From contig JALEPJ010000015.1 in NCBI GenBank assembly GCA_022766385.1, positions 1 through 64,000 of the forward strand: a stretch of DNA of 64,000 nucleotides, in the 5' to 3' direction. Positions 17,800 to 26,132 of the stretch are shown in pieces; position 1 is the stretch's first letter, and the number at the start of each line of letters is the position of its first letter. The position numbers were made by a program, and so were the translations under genes. The stretch is from Rikenellaceae bacterium. GTDB taxonomy: Bacteria; Bacteroidota; Bacteroidia; Bacteroidales; UBA932. Below the pieces are notes generated by a model. The model had not been told where the DNA came from. It was given only the letters and a program-made list of their open reading frames with translations, and made no database searches.

Positions 17800-18700
17800 G
17801 ATCCCATCTACACTGAAAATCGGAGCAATTGCTCTGGCATTTCTGATTATTGGCTATCAGGCCGCACTGTTCATACGCAGCGCGGCGGAAATGGAGATAG
17901 TCAGCCATAGGGACAATCCAGACACAGTATTTGTAATAGACAGGGAACTCGCAGCGGATTTGCTGGGAGAAGGGAAGTTTAGTGTGCAGCAAGAAGAAAA
18001 GGGCATGGAACCCAAAGGCGAAGGACAGGATTTAGTCGTCAGAAAGAACGCGCTGCACAGCCCTAAAGCGGAAGCTATTCACGAAGCTCTTGCCCCGAAA
18101 AAAGTGGAAAGCTTCGATTTCGATCCCAATACTGTCAGCCTTGAAGACTTGGTCAGCTTGGGCTTCAGTGAAAAACAGGCCCAGGCTATCATCAATTACA
18201 GGGAGAAGGGAGGACGCTTCAAAAGAGCTGAAGACTTTGCCAAATCATATGTGGTTCAGGACAGTGTTTTCAATAGGCTGAAAGGCCATATCAAGATTCC
18301 TAAAGTGGACATAAACAGTGCAGATTCCGCCGCTTTTGATGCTCTTCCCGGAATAGGGCCGTATTTCGCTGCAAAGATGCTGGAATACCGAGAGAAATTG
18401 GGATCATACTCATATCCGGAGCAACTTATGGACATCTACAATTTCGATGAGGAGCGCTACAGGGCTTTGGAAGATTTAATCTATGTCGGAGACGCTGAGC
18501 CTTATGGTTTATGGAGCCTCCCTGAGGAGGAGTTAGCCAAGCACCCGTATATAGGCAAATATGCCGCACACGGAATTGTTCTCTTCAGGGAGAACAGCGA
18601 CAGATCCCAATGGACAGTCGAAGCCTTGATCAATTCGAATGTTCTGGATAAGGACAAGGGTGCAAAACTGGCCAAATGCCGCATCGGAACAGTCCGTTGA
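17768..18700 (+). CDS. ComEA-like helix-hairpin-helix membrane protein
   Basis: This 310-residue protein has one N-terminal membrane helix (IGAIALAFLIIGYQAALFI, about 19-37). Two or three helix-hairpin-helix units follow in the periplasmic part: FDPNTVSLEDLVSLGFSEKQ, VDINSADSAAFDALPGIGPY, and a degenerate third. Such proteins bind DNA non-specifically; the ComEA parallel suggests DNA uptake, but no other competence gene is nearby. The open frame begins at TTG 17753, but AGGAGG at 17756-17761 lies 6 bases before GTG 17768. I therefore start there, a rare strong Shine-Dalgarno sequence here. The gene begins inside rsmI. Confidence 0.85.
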   Translation: MGKKKAKEDHRIPSTLKIGAIALAFLIIGYQAALFIRSAAEMEIVSHRDNPDTVFVIDRELAADLLGEGKFSVQQEEKGMEPKGEGQDLVVRKNALHSPKAEAIHEALAPKKVESFDFDPNTVSLEDLVSLGFSEKQAQAIINYREKGGRFKRAEDFAKSYVVQDSVFNRLKGHIKIPKVDINSADSAAFDALPGIGPYFAAKMLEYREKLGSYSYPEQLMDIYNFDEERYRALEDLIYVGDAEPYGLWSLPEEELAKHPYIGKYAAHGIVLFRENSDRSQWTVEALINSNVLDKDKGAKLAKCRIGTVR

Positions 18701-18724
18701 CGCTCGAAGACAACAAGACATAAA

Positions 18725-18772
18725 AAAGAGGATGACCTCAGAGTCCAAATGGACTGATTAGTCATCCTCTTT
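18725..18772. terminator. Bidirectional terminator between comEA-like gene and rpmH
   Basis: A 12-bp perfect stem (18725-18736 with 18761-18772) encloses a second small stem AGTCC/GGACT. An A-run before and a T-rich tract after the hairpin allow it to serve both converging transcripts. Confidence 0.8.
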
Positions 18773-18797
18773 CGATTTTTCTGGCAGCAGTGTCAGA

Positions 18798-18950
18798 CTA
18801 CCATCTGTCCTCTGATGAAACGGTAAGTTTCTTGCGACCGTGGCGACGGCGTGAAGCCAATACGCGACGACCGTTAGCTGAGCTCATACGCTCACGAAAA
18901 CCGTGTTTGTTGACACGCTTGCGGTTTGAAGGCTGGTATGTTCTTTTCAT
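18798..18950 (-). CDS. rpmH: 50S ribosomal protein L34
   Basis: This 50-residue large-subunit protein is read on the minus strand from ATG at 18950 to TAG at 18798. It starts [18 protein letters not shown] and continues [18 protein letters not shown], the unmistakable L34 sequence, with the basic HGRKKLTV near the end. The C-terminal extension SSEDRW is slightly longer than in E. coli. Its promoter lies inside the 3' end of rsmG. The usual neighbours dnaA and rnpA are absent, as is normal in Bacteroidetes. Confidence 0.97.
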   Translation of the reverse strand: MKRTYQPSNRKRVNKHGFRERMSSANGRRVLASRRRHGRKKLTVSSEDRW

Positions 18951-19001
18951 ATCTTGATTATTTATATTATTCGAAACTGCCTATTTTGGTCAATAGGATT
19001 G

Positions 19002-19033
19002 CAAATTTAGTTATTTCCTATTTGAATGACAAA
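19002..19033 (-). promoter_or_regulatory. Promoter of rpmH
   Basis: On the minus strand TTTG (complement of 19030-19033), 20 bases and TAAATTTG (complement of 19002-19009) form a full Bacteroidetes promoter. It overlaps the last codons of rsmG and leaves a leader of about 45 bases before the rpmH ATG. Confidence 0.7.
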
Positions 19034-19663
19034 TTTTTCTTTAAAATAATCGTCATAAAGCCAGGAATCTATCCTCCACGTACTTATGCTGCCCTTCTTC
19101 AAACCTTGTTTTTCCATTAGGACGGAAATTTCCTCATTGATATCGCCTCCCTTGAGATAGAAAATACTGCCGCTGAACTTGCCTTTCACCCAAGGATAGA
19201 AATTGTCCAGAGAAGTCACCGCCCTGGAGACCACGTAGTCGAAATTCTCCTGCAATGATTCAGCACGTGCATTGACGGTAAGTACGTTCTCGAGCCCCAG
19301 TGCCTCAGCCACCTCGGCAGCCACCTTTACCTTCTTTCCTATGCTGTCGCAGAGAGTAAAACTGCATTCCGGGTGCAATATCGCCAGAGGGATGCCGGGG
19401 AAGCCGCCTCCTGTACCCAAATCAAGAACTTTGACACCTTCCGTAGGGCAAGACATTCGCTTCCAGTAGCTGGAGATGCAAAGCGAATGGAGTACGTGAT
19501 GGTCGTAGATACCATCCATATCCTTACGTGAAATCACATTGATTTTAGCGTTCCACTCACGATACAATACATCCAGGGCACGGAAACGCTCGAGCTGGAG
19601 TTCAGTGATTCCAGGAAACTCAGCCGTCACTATTGTCTTGAATTCTTCAAAAGTCATATCCAT
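19007..19663 (-). CDS. rsmG: 16S rRNA (guanine527-N7)-methyltransferase
   Basis: This 218-residue methyltransferase (GidB) modifies G527 in the 530 loop of 16S rRNA. It shows the SAM-binding motif KVLDLGTGGGFPGIPLAILH (about 80-99), CDSIGKKVKVAAEV after it, and FDYVVSRAVTSLDNFYPW. Start ATG 19663 follows the sigma-factor stop directly; ATG two codons later is possible. It ends the polA, sigma factor, rsmG operon and its 3' end carries the rpmH promoter. Confidence 0.94.
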   Translation of the reverse strand: MDMTFEEFKTIVTAEFPGITELQLERFRALDVLYREWNAKINVISRKDMDGIYDHHVLHSLCISSYWKRMSCPTEGVKVLDLGTGGGFPGIPLAILHPECSFTLCDSIGKKVKVAAEVAEALGLENVLTVNARAESLQENFDYVVSRAVTSLDNFYPWVKGKFSGSIFYLKGGDINEEISVLMEKQGLKKGSISTWRIDSWLYDDYFKEKFVIQIGNN

Positions 19664-20260
19664 TCAGTTTTCTTCTTCCTCTTCGCGCATATTGTCAATG
19701 AGAGCCTTCGCGCGACGTATACGGGTTCGTACCGTATTCAGTTGCATATCAAGTTCCTGAGCAATCTCCTTATACTGCAGGCCCTCTATCATTCTCTTCC
19801 TGGCCACCTCACGGTACAACAGGGGCAGCCTCTCGATATAGTTCTGGGTTTCCTCCCTGTTCTCGTTCCTGATTATTGACTCCAAAGGGCTGGCATCCTG
19901 GTCAGGCAGTCCTGCGGCCACTGAACCCTGCTTCGTCTCATCATCGAAGGACACGACCACATTGCGCAAGCGATCCTCCTGTTCAAGAAGATCTATCGCA
20001 GTATTTCTAGCAATGGTCCTGAGCCAGGTGATGAACTGGCTCTTATCCGAATCATACGAGCCGATCTGACGGAAAGCCTTTTCAAAACTGCGGCTGCAAA
20101 TATCATCCACAAACAGGTCATCCAGATTCGGAAGCCACTTCCTTATGAACTGGCGAAGGCTATCTATATACATATCCCAGAGCGCTGTGAAGGCTGTTCC
20201 ATTGCCCTCAACTGCCTGTCTGATAAGTTCATTAATGTGATTCGAGCCAATTTGTTCCAT
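19664..20260 (-). CDS. ECF-type RNA polymerase sigma-70 factor
   Basis: This 198-residue sigma factor has only regions 2 and 4. Region 2 includes DDICSRSFEKAFRQIGSY and FITWLRTIARNTAIDLL (about 78-94). Region 4 has LPLLYREVARKRMIEGLQYK and the helix-turn-helix EIAQELDMQLNTVRTRIRRA. It ends in an acidic tail EEEEEN. No anti-sigma gene or signalling receptor is adjacent. Instead it overlaps polA by 29 bases and abuts rsmG, so it seems to be made with housekeeping genes. The regulon cannot be inferred. Confidence 0.92.
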   Translation of the reverse strand: MEQIGSNHINELIRQAVEGNGTAFTALWDMYIDSLRQFIRKWLPNLDDLFVDDICSRSFEKAFRQIGSYDSDKSQFITWLRTIARNTAIDLLEQEDRLRNVVVSFDDETKQGSVAAGLPDQDASPLESIIRNENREETQNYIERLPLLYREVARKRMIEGLQYKEIAQELDMQLNTVRTRIRRAKALIDNMREEEEEN

Positions 20261-22883
20261 AATTGCACTCCACTGTTAACGGTATTGACAATTCAAGCAC
20301 GTGCTCCATTTCCTGTAAGACCAGAGCCCGCATTCTCTCCAGTTCATCCTTCCTCACCTCGAATAAAAGTTCATCGTGAATCTGAAGCACCATACGGCTC
20401 TTCATTCCCTCTGCAGTCATTCGTCTGTCTATAGCAATCATTGCGAGTTTGATGATATCCGCCGATGTGCCCTGAATCGGGGCATTGACTGCATTTCTTT
20501 CAGCATTCGAGCGCACAGTAGCATTATGCGAAGTAATGTCCGGTATATAGCGTCTTCTTCCGAATAGAGTCTCCACATAGCCGCATTCCCGCGCCGACTC
20601 GAGAGTATTGTCAATGAAAATGCGTATGGCCGGGAAGGAATTGAAATAGTCATCGATTATCTTTCCTGCCTCCTTCCTGGAGCATCTTAGCCTCTGCGCG
20701 AGACCGAAGGTCGAGATTCCGTACATTATTCCGAAATTGGCAGTCTTTGCCACCCTTCTCTGCTCCGGGCTCACCTCTCCGATAGGAACGGAGAAAATCT
20801 TGGAAGCTGTGGCCGCGTGCACATCCTGTCCCTCCCTGAATGCGTGAATCAAGTGACTGTCGCAACTCAAATGTGCCATAATACGCAACTCTATCTGCGA
20901 ATAATCCGCTGACATTATCACCGAATCAGCATCGGAAGCGACAAAAGCCCTGCGTATCTCCTTTCCCCTTTCAGTCCTTATCGGGATATTCTGAAGGTTA
21001 GGATTCGATGAGGACAAACGTCCTGTAGATGTAAGGGCCTGATTGAAAGTAGTATGGATACGGCCGTCCCGTGCTGAGATATAGCTCGGGAAAGGGTCTA
21101 TATAGGTCGAGAGCAATTTCTTCGCCGCCCTGTACTCGAGGATTTCATTCACTATAGGACTCCTGTCAGCAATGGACAGGAGCGTTTCCTCATCAGTTGA
21201 CCAATTGCCCCCCTTTGATTTCTTGGCCTTGGGATCGAGTTTCATTTTCTCGAACAGCACCTCACCCACCTGCTTTGGGGACGCTACATTCAGAGTTGCT
21301 TCGTCCGCGATTCTCCTGACCTCCGCTTCGTGCATTTTCACCTCTTCCCTGAGCCTGTTTGCAAAAGTAGCCAGAGAAGCAATATCCAGCTTCACTCCAT
21401 TGCGCTCCATCCTGCCAAGCACAGATATGAGCGGTTCCTCGATTTCATCATATAGTTTTGTCAATGAAGCAGCGTTCATCTCCGCTTCAAGCTTGGGTGC
21501 GAGCGCGAGCATCAGGGCGCATTCGCGGAAACGGTCATTTCCGCCAGCGTCTTCAGGCTCAACAGCATCGAAAAGAGTGGCAGAAACATTATCAGAGCCC
21601 TCCACCTGCAGTTGCAGGGGCTGATTAAGATAGGTCGATGACAATATTTCCAGAGAGTGGCTGCGTTCAGGATTGATGAGATAATGCATCAGTTCAATGT
21701 CCAGCAAGCGCCCCTCCAAGCCTATGCCGCAATTGGCAAGGAGGTTCAACTGAAGTTTGATGCCATACCCGACCTTTGTCACGGAAGCATCCGACAACAA
21801 TTCCTTGAACTGTTCAGCTCCGCCTCTGGCGCAGTGGAAAGATCTGCCTGCAGATGTCGCAACAATCAGTGATCTGACAGGAGCGAATATTCCCTCTCCC
21901 TCCGCCTCCACGATAAAAGAGCACAGTCCGGCAGCCTTGGCTTCAGCTATCACTCGTTTGCAGTCAATCTCCTCATATACAAAATCTTCCAACGACCTTT
22001 CCGTCTCAGTACGGATATGGCTGATGAAGCGTTTGAGGGAATTGAACTCATATTTTTCAAAGAGGTCGGCTATTTCAGGCTTATAGGCGTTGTCCAAGAG
22101 CATATCCTCCTTGGTGGTAGCCAGAGGGATATCAGTCTTAATGGTGACAAGTTTCTTGCTAAGGGCGATATGGCCCCTTGCAGTTTCAAACATAGCCTGC
22201 TGTTTCTCGCTCAGCTCACCGAGATGTTCATAGATGGATTCTACGCTGCCATACTTGGCCACGAGCTTGCCAGCGCCCACCTCCCCTACGCCCTTGACTC
22301 CGGGAACATTGTCAGCTGTATCACCACAGAGGGTAAGCATATCTATCACCTGAACAGGCTTTGAAATTCCATATTTACTGCAAATGGCCGCACTGTCAAT
22401 AATCTCGTTGTCCGAGCCGGATTTTCCGGGCTTATATTGGAAAATGTGCGGGGCAATAAGCTGGCCATAATCCTTGTCCGGAGTCACCATATAAACATCC
22501 AGGCCCTCTTCAGCCGAACGTCTGGCCATGGATCCTATAACGTCGTCAGCCTCAAATCCGCTTTCCATAAGGACCGGAATATTGAGGGCTGAGCATATCT
22601 GCATCAGAGGCTCCAGGGCATCTATGACCAGCTGGGGTGTTTCGGCCCTGTTCGCCTTATATTCAGGGTACAGCTGATTGCGGAAAGTACCCCCGGGAGG
22701 GTCAAAAGCTACGGCCAAATGGGTCGGCTTCTCCCTCTCTACCATCTCGAGCAGATACTTGGTGAAACCGAATAGAATCGAAGTATCCACGCCTTTGGAA
22801 TTGATCATAGGACGTCTCAGAAAGGCGTAGTACATCTTGAAAACCAAGGCGTGACCGTCTATAAGAAATAGTTTTCCGTTCAT
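20232..22883 (-). CDS. polA: DNA polymerase I with degenerate proofreading domain
   Basis: This 883-residue repair polymerase removes primers and fills gaps. The 5'-3' exonuclease domain (about 1-290) has DGHALVFKMYYAFL and ESGFEADDVIGSMA. The polymerase domain (about 490-883) has motif A SADYSQIELRIMAHLS, motif B RRVAKTANFGIMYGIS and motif C QIHDELLFEV. The middle 3'-5' exonuclease fold (about 305-470) has lost the DEDDy catalytic set. The site of Asp355 in E. coli reads FIVEAEGE, that of Asp424 reads KLQLNLL, and the Exo III Tyr/Asp pair is replaced in RFRECALMLAL. The enzyme should therefore lack proofreading. It leads an operon with the sigma factor and rsmG. Confidence 0.95.
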   Translation of the reverse strand: MNGKLFLIDGHALVFKMYYAFLRRPMINSKGVDTSILFGFTKYLLEMVEREKPTHLAVAFDPPGGTFRNQLYPEYKANRAETPQLVIDALEPLMQICSALNIPVLMESGFEADDVIGSMARRSAEEGLDVYMVTPDKDYGQLIAPHIFQYKPGKSGSDNEIIDSAAICSKYGISKPVQVIDMLTLCGDTADNVPGVKGVGEVGAGKLVAKYGSVESIYEHLGELSEKQQAMFETARGHIALSKKLVTIKTDIPLATTKEDMLLDNAYKPEIADLFEKYEFNSLKRFISHIRTETERSLEDFVYEEIDCKRVIAEAKAAGLCSFIVEAEGEGIFAPVRSLIVATSAGRSFHCARGGAEQFKELLSDASVTKVGYGIKLQLNLLANCGIGLEGRLLDIELMHYLINPERSHSLEILSSTYLNQPLQLQVEGSDNVSATLFDAVEPEDAGGNDRFRECALMLALAPKLEAEMNAASLTKLYDEIEEPLISVLGRMERNGVKLDIASLATFANRLREEVKMHEAEVRRIADEATLNVASPKQVGEVLFEKMKLDPKAKKSKGGNWSTDEETLLSIADRSPIVNEILEYRAAKKLLSTYIDPFPSYISARDGRIHTTFNQALTSTGRLSSSNPNLQNIPIRTERGKEIRRAFVASDADSVIMSADYSQIELRIMAHLSCDSHLIHAFREGQDVHAATASKIFSVPIGEVSPEQRRVAKTANFGIMYGISTFGLAQRLRCSRKEAGKIIDDYFNSFPAIRIFIDNTLESARECGYVETLFGRRRYIPDITSHNATVRSNAERNAVNAPIQGTSADIIKLAMIAIDRRMTAEGMKSRMVLQIHDELLFEVRKDELERMRALVLQEMEHVLELSIPLTVECNYGTNWLESH

Positions 22884-22890
22884 ACAAAGC

Positions 22891-22898
22891 CAAAGTTA
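22891..22898 (-). promoter_or_regulatory. -7 box TAACTTTG for polA
   Basis: The complement of 22891-22898 reads TAACTTTG, a perfect -7 element 7 bases before the polA ATG, which implies a very short leader. No TTTG is visible at the expected upstream position. Confidence 0.45.
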
Positions 22899-22940
22899 CC
22901 CTTTTTCACGAAAAAAAGTTTCATTTCGAGCAAAAAAGTT

Positions 22941-23648
22941 TCACATAATGATATGTTTGAAGGCCCTGCCCAAAGCGGACAATTTTTCCCCTTCCCCGCG
23001 GCCTGAAAAACAGATGGAGCCATCCGAGGATATCGAAAGCACGCGGTCCGAATACTTCATTGCAGCATATATGTCGTGAGACGAGAACAGTACTGTAAGA
23101 CCGTGACTGTGAGCCAGGTCAGAAATGGTTTCCAGTAAAACCGCACTGGCGTCCACATCCAGAAAAGCGCTTGGCTCATCGAGAAGAAGCAAGCCCTCAG
23201 AAATCCCGGAGCCGGCAATTACAAGACGTGCCAGGGCCGATGCCACGCAGACCTTCTGAAACTCTCCGTCGCTGAGTGTGCTGATGTCACGGTCCGCCAG
23301 TTCAAGGATGCGGAGCAATTCCATTGCCCTGTAACTCCTTTCTGAAGCTTTATCGTCAAAGCTCACGCCCCAACGGGTCTGCTTTGCAGAGGAGGTATTG
23401 AGGAAATCAAGGACGCGGAAACCCTTTACCCTTATCGTTCCGGTAGGAACGAAGATGCTGGCGGCACTGCAATGAAAAGATCCCTTCAAAGCCCTCTGCA
23501 TTCCTGCGAGCGTTCGAAGAAGGCTGCTCTTCCCTGAGCCGTTGCGGCCTGCGAGCAGCACACATTCCCCGTCCTCCAGCCTCAGCGAAAACTCCCGGAT
23601 CAAGACTTTTTCACCGTATCCTATTGACAATGAATCAATTTCAAGCAT
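22941..23648 (-). CDS. ABC transporter ATPase, iron/cobalamin importer type
   Basis: This 235-residue ATPase powers import through the FecCD-type permease encoded just upstream. Walker A is LAGRNGSGKSSLLRTLAG (about 33-50), the signature STLSDGEFQKVCVASALARL varies from LSGGQ, and Walker B is GLLLLDEPSAFLDVDA, followed by the switch His in LFSSHDIYAA. It lies 4 bases after the permease. The substrate (siderophore, haem or cobalamin) cannot be told. No substrate-binding protein or TonB receptor is in the window. Confidence 0.92.
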   Translation of the reverse strand: MLEIDSLSIGYGEKVLIREFSLRLEDGECVLLAGRNGSGKSSLLRTLAGMQRALKGSFHCSAASIFVPTGTIRVKGFRVLDFLNTSSAKQTRWGVSFDDKASERSYRAMELLRILELADRDISTLSDGEFQKVCVASALARLVIAGSGISEGLLLLDEPSAFLDVDASAVLLETISDLAHSHGLTVLFSSHDIYAAMKYSDRVLSISSDGSICFSGRGEGEKLSALGRAFKHIIM

Positions 23649-23652
23649 TATC

Positions 23653-24633
23653 CTATTCTCCCCGTAAACTGCGCCATATTATTATGAAGACCACCGGCAG
23701 GCCGACGACGGCCATTGCGCTGCCCACCGGAATCGCGACAGGCAAATTGACCGAAAATAAATCCGCTACCAAGGCAATGGACGAACCCGCAATGAGACTT
23801 CCCGGCAGGACGCGTCCGTGAACACTGCTGCCCCAAGCCCATCTGGCGATATGGGGACCGGCGATTCCGACAAAGCCCAAAGGTCCGCAAAAAGCGGTGA
23901 CCGCCGAGCTCAGCAGGCAGGTGGACAGCATAGCAGCAGCCCTTACCCTCTTGACATCCGCTCCCGTACTGAGGGCAAAGTTGTCACCGAAGAGCAAAAG
24001 GTCAAGGCCGTGCAGATTGCGGCAGCAGACAATGATTCCTATGGCAATCATCGATGACATTATGGCAAGCTGTGGCCATGTTACCGAGCTGAATGATCCG
24101 GCTGACCAGTTGTAAAAGAGCCTCAAGGCCTTGTCGGAGGACGAATATTCGATTATTGAGGTGCAAGCGGAAAGGACATAGCCCACCATCACTCCAAAAA
24201 TGAGAAGTGCATTTGCATTGTCAATGCGGGCGGAAAGCGCCAGAATCAGAAGAGTGACCGCCGCCGAGGCGATAAAGGCCGCTGCCGCCAGGGACAGTCC
24301 CGACAAGGCACCTGTATTCAATGCTGATGGGAGAGCTGCAGTAACGAAGGCAGCAGCAAGGCTGGCTCCGGCACTTACGCCCATTATATGCGGATCCGCA
24401 AGAGGATTGCGGAATACACCTTGCATCTGCAAACCGGACAGAGACAAAGCTGCGCCACCCAAAAGGGCTGCAAGGGCTCTCGGAAACCTCAGTTTCCAGA
24501 AAATCAATTTCTTTGCATCGGAAAGATGGAGAAGATTGACAGAACTATCGCCACTAAGCAAATCGGAGACAAACAGAACAAGCAGCAGTGTGATGCCGCA
24601 GCCATAGAGCATTATCATTCTGTTCCTCCGCAT
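23653..24633 (-). CDS. FecCD-family ABC transporter permease
   Basis: This 326-residue polytopic permease (about nine to ten helices) belongs to the BtuC/FecCD family, which imports iron chelates or vitamin B12. Family motifs seen are LRFPRALAALLGGAALSLSG (about 47-66), MQGVFRNPLADPHIMGVSAG and GFVGIAGPHIARW (about 244-256), the last contacting the ATPase. It sits between a HAD phosphatase gene (6 bases) and the ATPase gene (4 bases), in one transcript. Confidence 0.93.
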   Translation of the reverse strand: MRRNRMIMLYGCGITLLLVLFVSDLLSGDSSVNLLHLSDAKKLIFWKLRFPRALAALLGGAALSLSGLQMQGVFRNPLADPHIMGVSAGASLAAAFVTAALPSALNTGALSGLSLAAAAFIASAAVTLLILALSARIDNANALLIFGVMVGYVLSACTSIIEYSSSDKALRLFYNWSAGSFSSVTWPQLAIMSSMIAIGIIVCCRNLHGLDLLLFGDNFALSTGADVKRVRAAAMLSTCLLSSAVTAFCGPLGFVGIAGPHIARWAWGSSVHGRVLPGSLIAGSSIALVADLFSVNLPVAIPVGSAMAVVGLPVVFIIIWRSLRGE

Positions 24634-24639
24634 AGAAAG

Positions 24640-25470
24640 CTATTTCCGGCTTTCCGCCAGAAGTCTGCCGAACTCGGCAATGTTCTCCACAATCAAGTCC
24701 GGACGCTCGGATGCAGATTCGGCCATCTCAAGGCTTGTTTCACCCGAAAGAACGAGTACCCCGAAGGCTCCTGCATTCCTGGCCATAGCAATATCCGTAT
24801 ATATACGGTCTCCCACCATTGCGATTTCAGCCGGTTCCAAGCCCTTCTGTTCCAATATATTGAGCAACATATTCGGATCCGGCTTACCAAGGGTCACATC
24901 AGGTTTGCGTCCGGTAGCATATTCAATGCATTTGCATATTGAACCGCAATCTACCAGTATGGTTCTCTGATCCGTAGGGCATACCCTGTCAGGATTTGTA
25001 GCAAGATAAGGAATGCCCTGGGAAACCCACCAGGCAGCACGGCAAAGGCGAGGGTATACCAAAGTCATATCGAAGGAAGCAACCACAATGTCCGGAACGT
25101 CGTCAGGATCATCCGTACTCTGTTCGAAACCCGCAGCCTCGAATTGGGATTGCATCGATTCGGTGCCAAGGAGGAAGAGACGCTTCGCATCGGGATAGTG
25201 GCTGCGGATGTAATCAATCATCGCAATGGTAGTAGTATACATCTGCTCTGGCACAGCGTCAATGCCCATTCCGTGCAGTTTGTCAAGATATGCATCAAGA
25301 GACTTGGTAGGATTGTTAGTCAAGAAGGAGTGGCTGACTCCTATGTTCCCGAGCCCCTCCAGAAAAGGGACAGTAAACGGAAAAAGCGTGTTGCTGAGGT
25401 ATATGGTTCCGTCCATATCCAGGGCGACGTGCTTGATATTCGAGAGTTTGGTTTTAAGAACTGCGTCCAT
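24640..25470 (-). CDS. HAD-superfamily (class IIA, NagD-like) phosphatase
   Basis: This 276-residue hydrolase has the class IIA HAD architecture. Motif I is ALDMDGTIYLSN (about 16-27), with nucleophile Asp18 and acid/base Asp20. Motif II is FLTNNPTKSLDAYL, then a C2 cap, and motif III/IV is LGKPDPNMLLNI followed by IAMVGDRIYTDIAMARNAG. Members dephosphorylate small phosphorylated metabolites; the substrate is unknown. Its placement at the head of a putative iron or corrin importer operon is unusual and may be incidental. A weak TATCTTCG on the minus strand near 25540 may be its promoter. Confidence 0.88.
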   Translation of the reverse strand: MDAVLKTKLSNIKHVALDMDGTIYLSNTLFPFTVPFLEGLGNIGVSHSFLTNNPTKSLDAYLDKLHGMGIDAVPEQMYTTTIAMIDYIRSHYPDAKRLFLLGTESMQSQFEAAGFEQSTDDPDDVPDIVVASFDMTLVYPRLCRAAWWVSQGIPYLATNPDRVCPTDQRTILVDCGSICKCIEYATGRKPDVTLGKPDPNMLLNILEQKGLEPAEIAMVGDRIYTDIAMARNAGAFGVLVLSGETSLEMAESASERPDLIVENIAEFGRLLAESRK

Positions 25471-25585
25471 TTCGTTCAGTATTTGATTCTCCTGGGCAAT
25501 TGAGCCTTGCTGAAATCTGTTCCCGAATGCGAAGATAGCAAATTAATACGAGGGAGCAAAAATCCCTGTATTCGCGAAAGCTTGC

Positions 25586-25593
25586 TATATTTG
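25586..25593 (+). promoter_or_regulatory. -7 box TATATTTG for tadA-like gene
   Basis: TATATTTG is a perfect -7 element 24 bases before the ATG at 25618, in the divergent gap between the HAD phosphatase and the deaminase. No clear -33 TTTG is seen. Confidence 0.55.
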
Positions 25594-25617
25594 CAGACTG
25601 ATTGCAGAGAAAGTAAT

Positions 25618-26052
25618 ATGAGCACAGACGAAAGATACATAGAAGAAGCATTACGCGAAGCAAGGGCTGCTGAAGCCGAAGACGAAGTTCCTATCGGGGC
25701 GGTGGTTGTCTGCCGCGGAAGAATCATTGCCAAAGGGCACAATATGACGGAGAGGTTGCACGACCCTACAGCCCACGCGGAGATGATTGCCATCACTTCA
25801 GCGACCGAAGCGATGGGTGGCAAATACCTGAACGATTGCTGCCTGTATGTAACGGTCGAGCCTTGCCCTATGTGCGCGGCAGCAATGAACTGGGCGCAAT
25901 TGGGACGTGTCGTTTATGGAGCGGCCGATCCGAAACGTGGCTATACACGTTTCTCACCTTCTCTGCTCCATCCCAAAACCGAGGTTTGCAGTGGAATAAA
26001 AGAGAATGAATGCTCTGAAATAGTGTCCGCTTTCTTCAGGTCAAAGCGCTGA
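25618..26052 (+). CDS. tadA: tRNA-specific adenosine deaminase / nucleoside deaminase
   Basis: This 144-residue zinc deaminase most likely makes inosine at the wobble base of tRNA-Arg(ACG). The catalytic HAE is in PTAHAEMIAIT (about 46-56), with the Glu as proton shuttle, and the zinc cysteines are in VEPCPMCAAAMNWA. YGAADPKRGY and the C-terminal PKTEVCSGI match TadA. The open frame extends upstream to 25507, but the -7 box at 25586-25593 rules that out, so ATG 25618 is used. A guanine or cytosine deaminase is the main alternative. Confidence 0.9.
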   Translation: MSTDERYIEEALREARAAEAEDEVPIGAVVVCRGRIIAKGHNMTERLHDPTAHAEMIAITSATEAMGGKYLNDCCLYVTVEPCPMCAAAMNWAQLGRVVYGAADPKRGYTRFSPSLLHPKTEVCSGIKENECSEIVSAFFRSKR

Positions 26053-26070
26053 TAACTCAGCATAATTGCT

Positions 26071-26078
26071 TATATTTG
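26071..26078 (+). promoter_or_regulatory. -7 box TATATTTG for GH3 gene
   Basis: TATATTTG lies 54 bases before the lipoprotein start codon at 26133, giving a leader of about 48 bases. A second partial match follows at 26081. Confidence 0.5.
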
Positions 26079-26132
26079 CATAATTTGCATCGTAGCATAC
26101 AATCTAACATTATCAATAATACTATTCATCAA

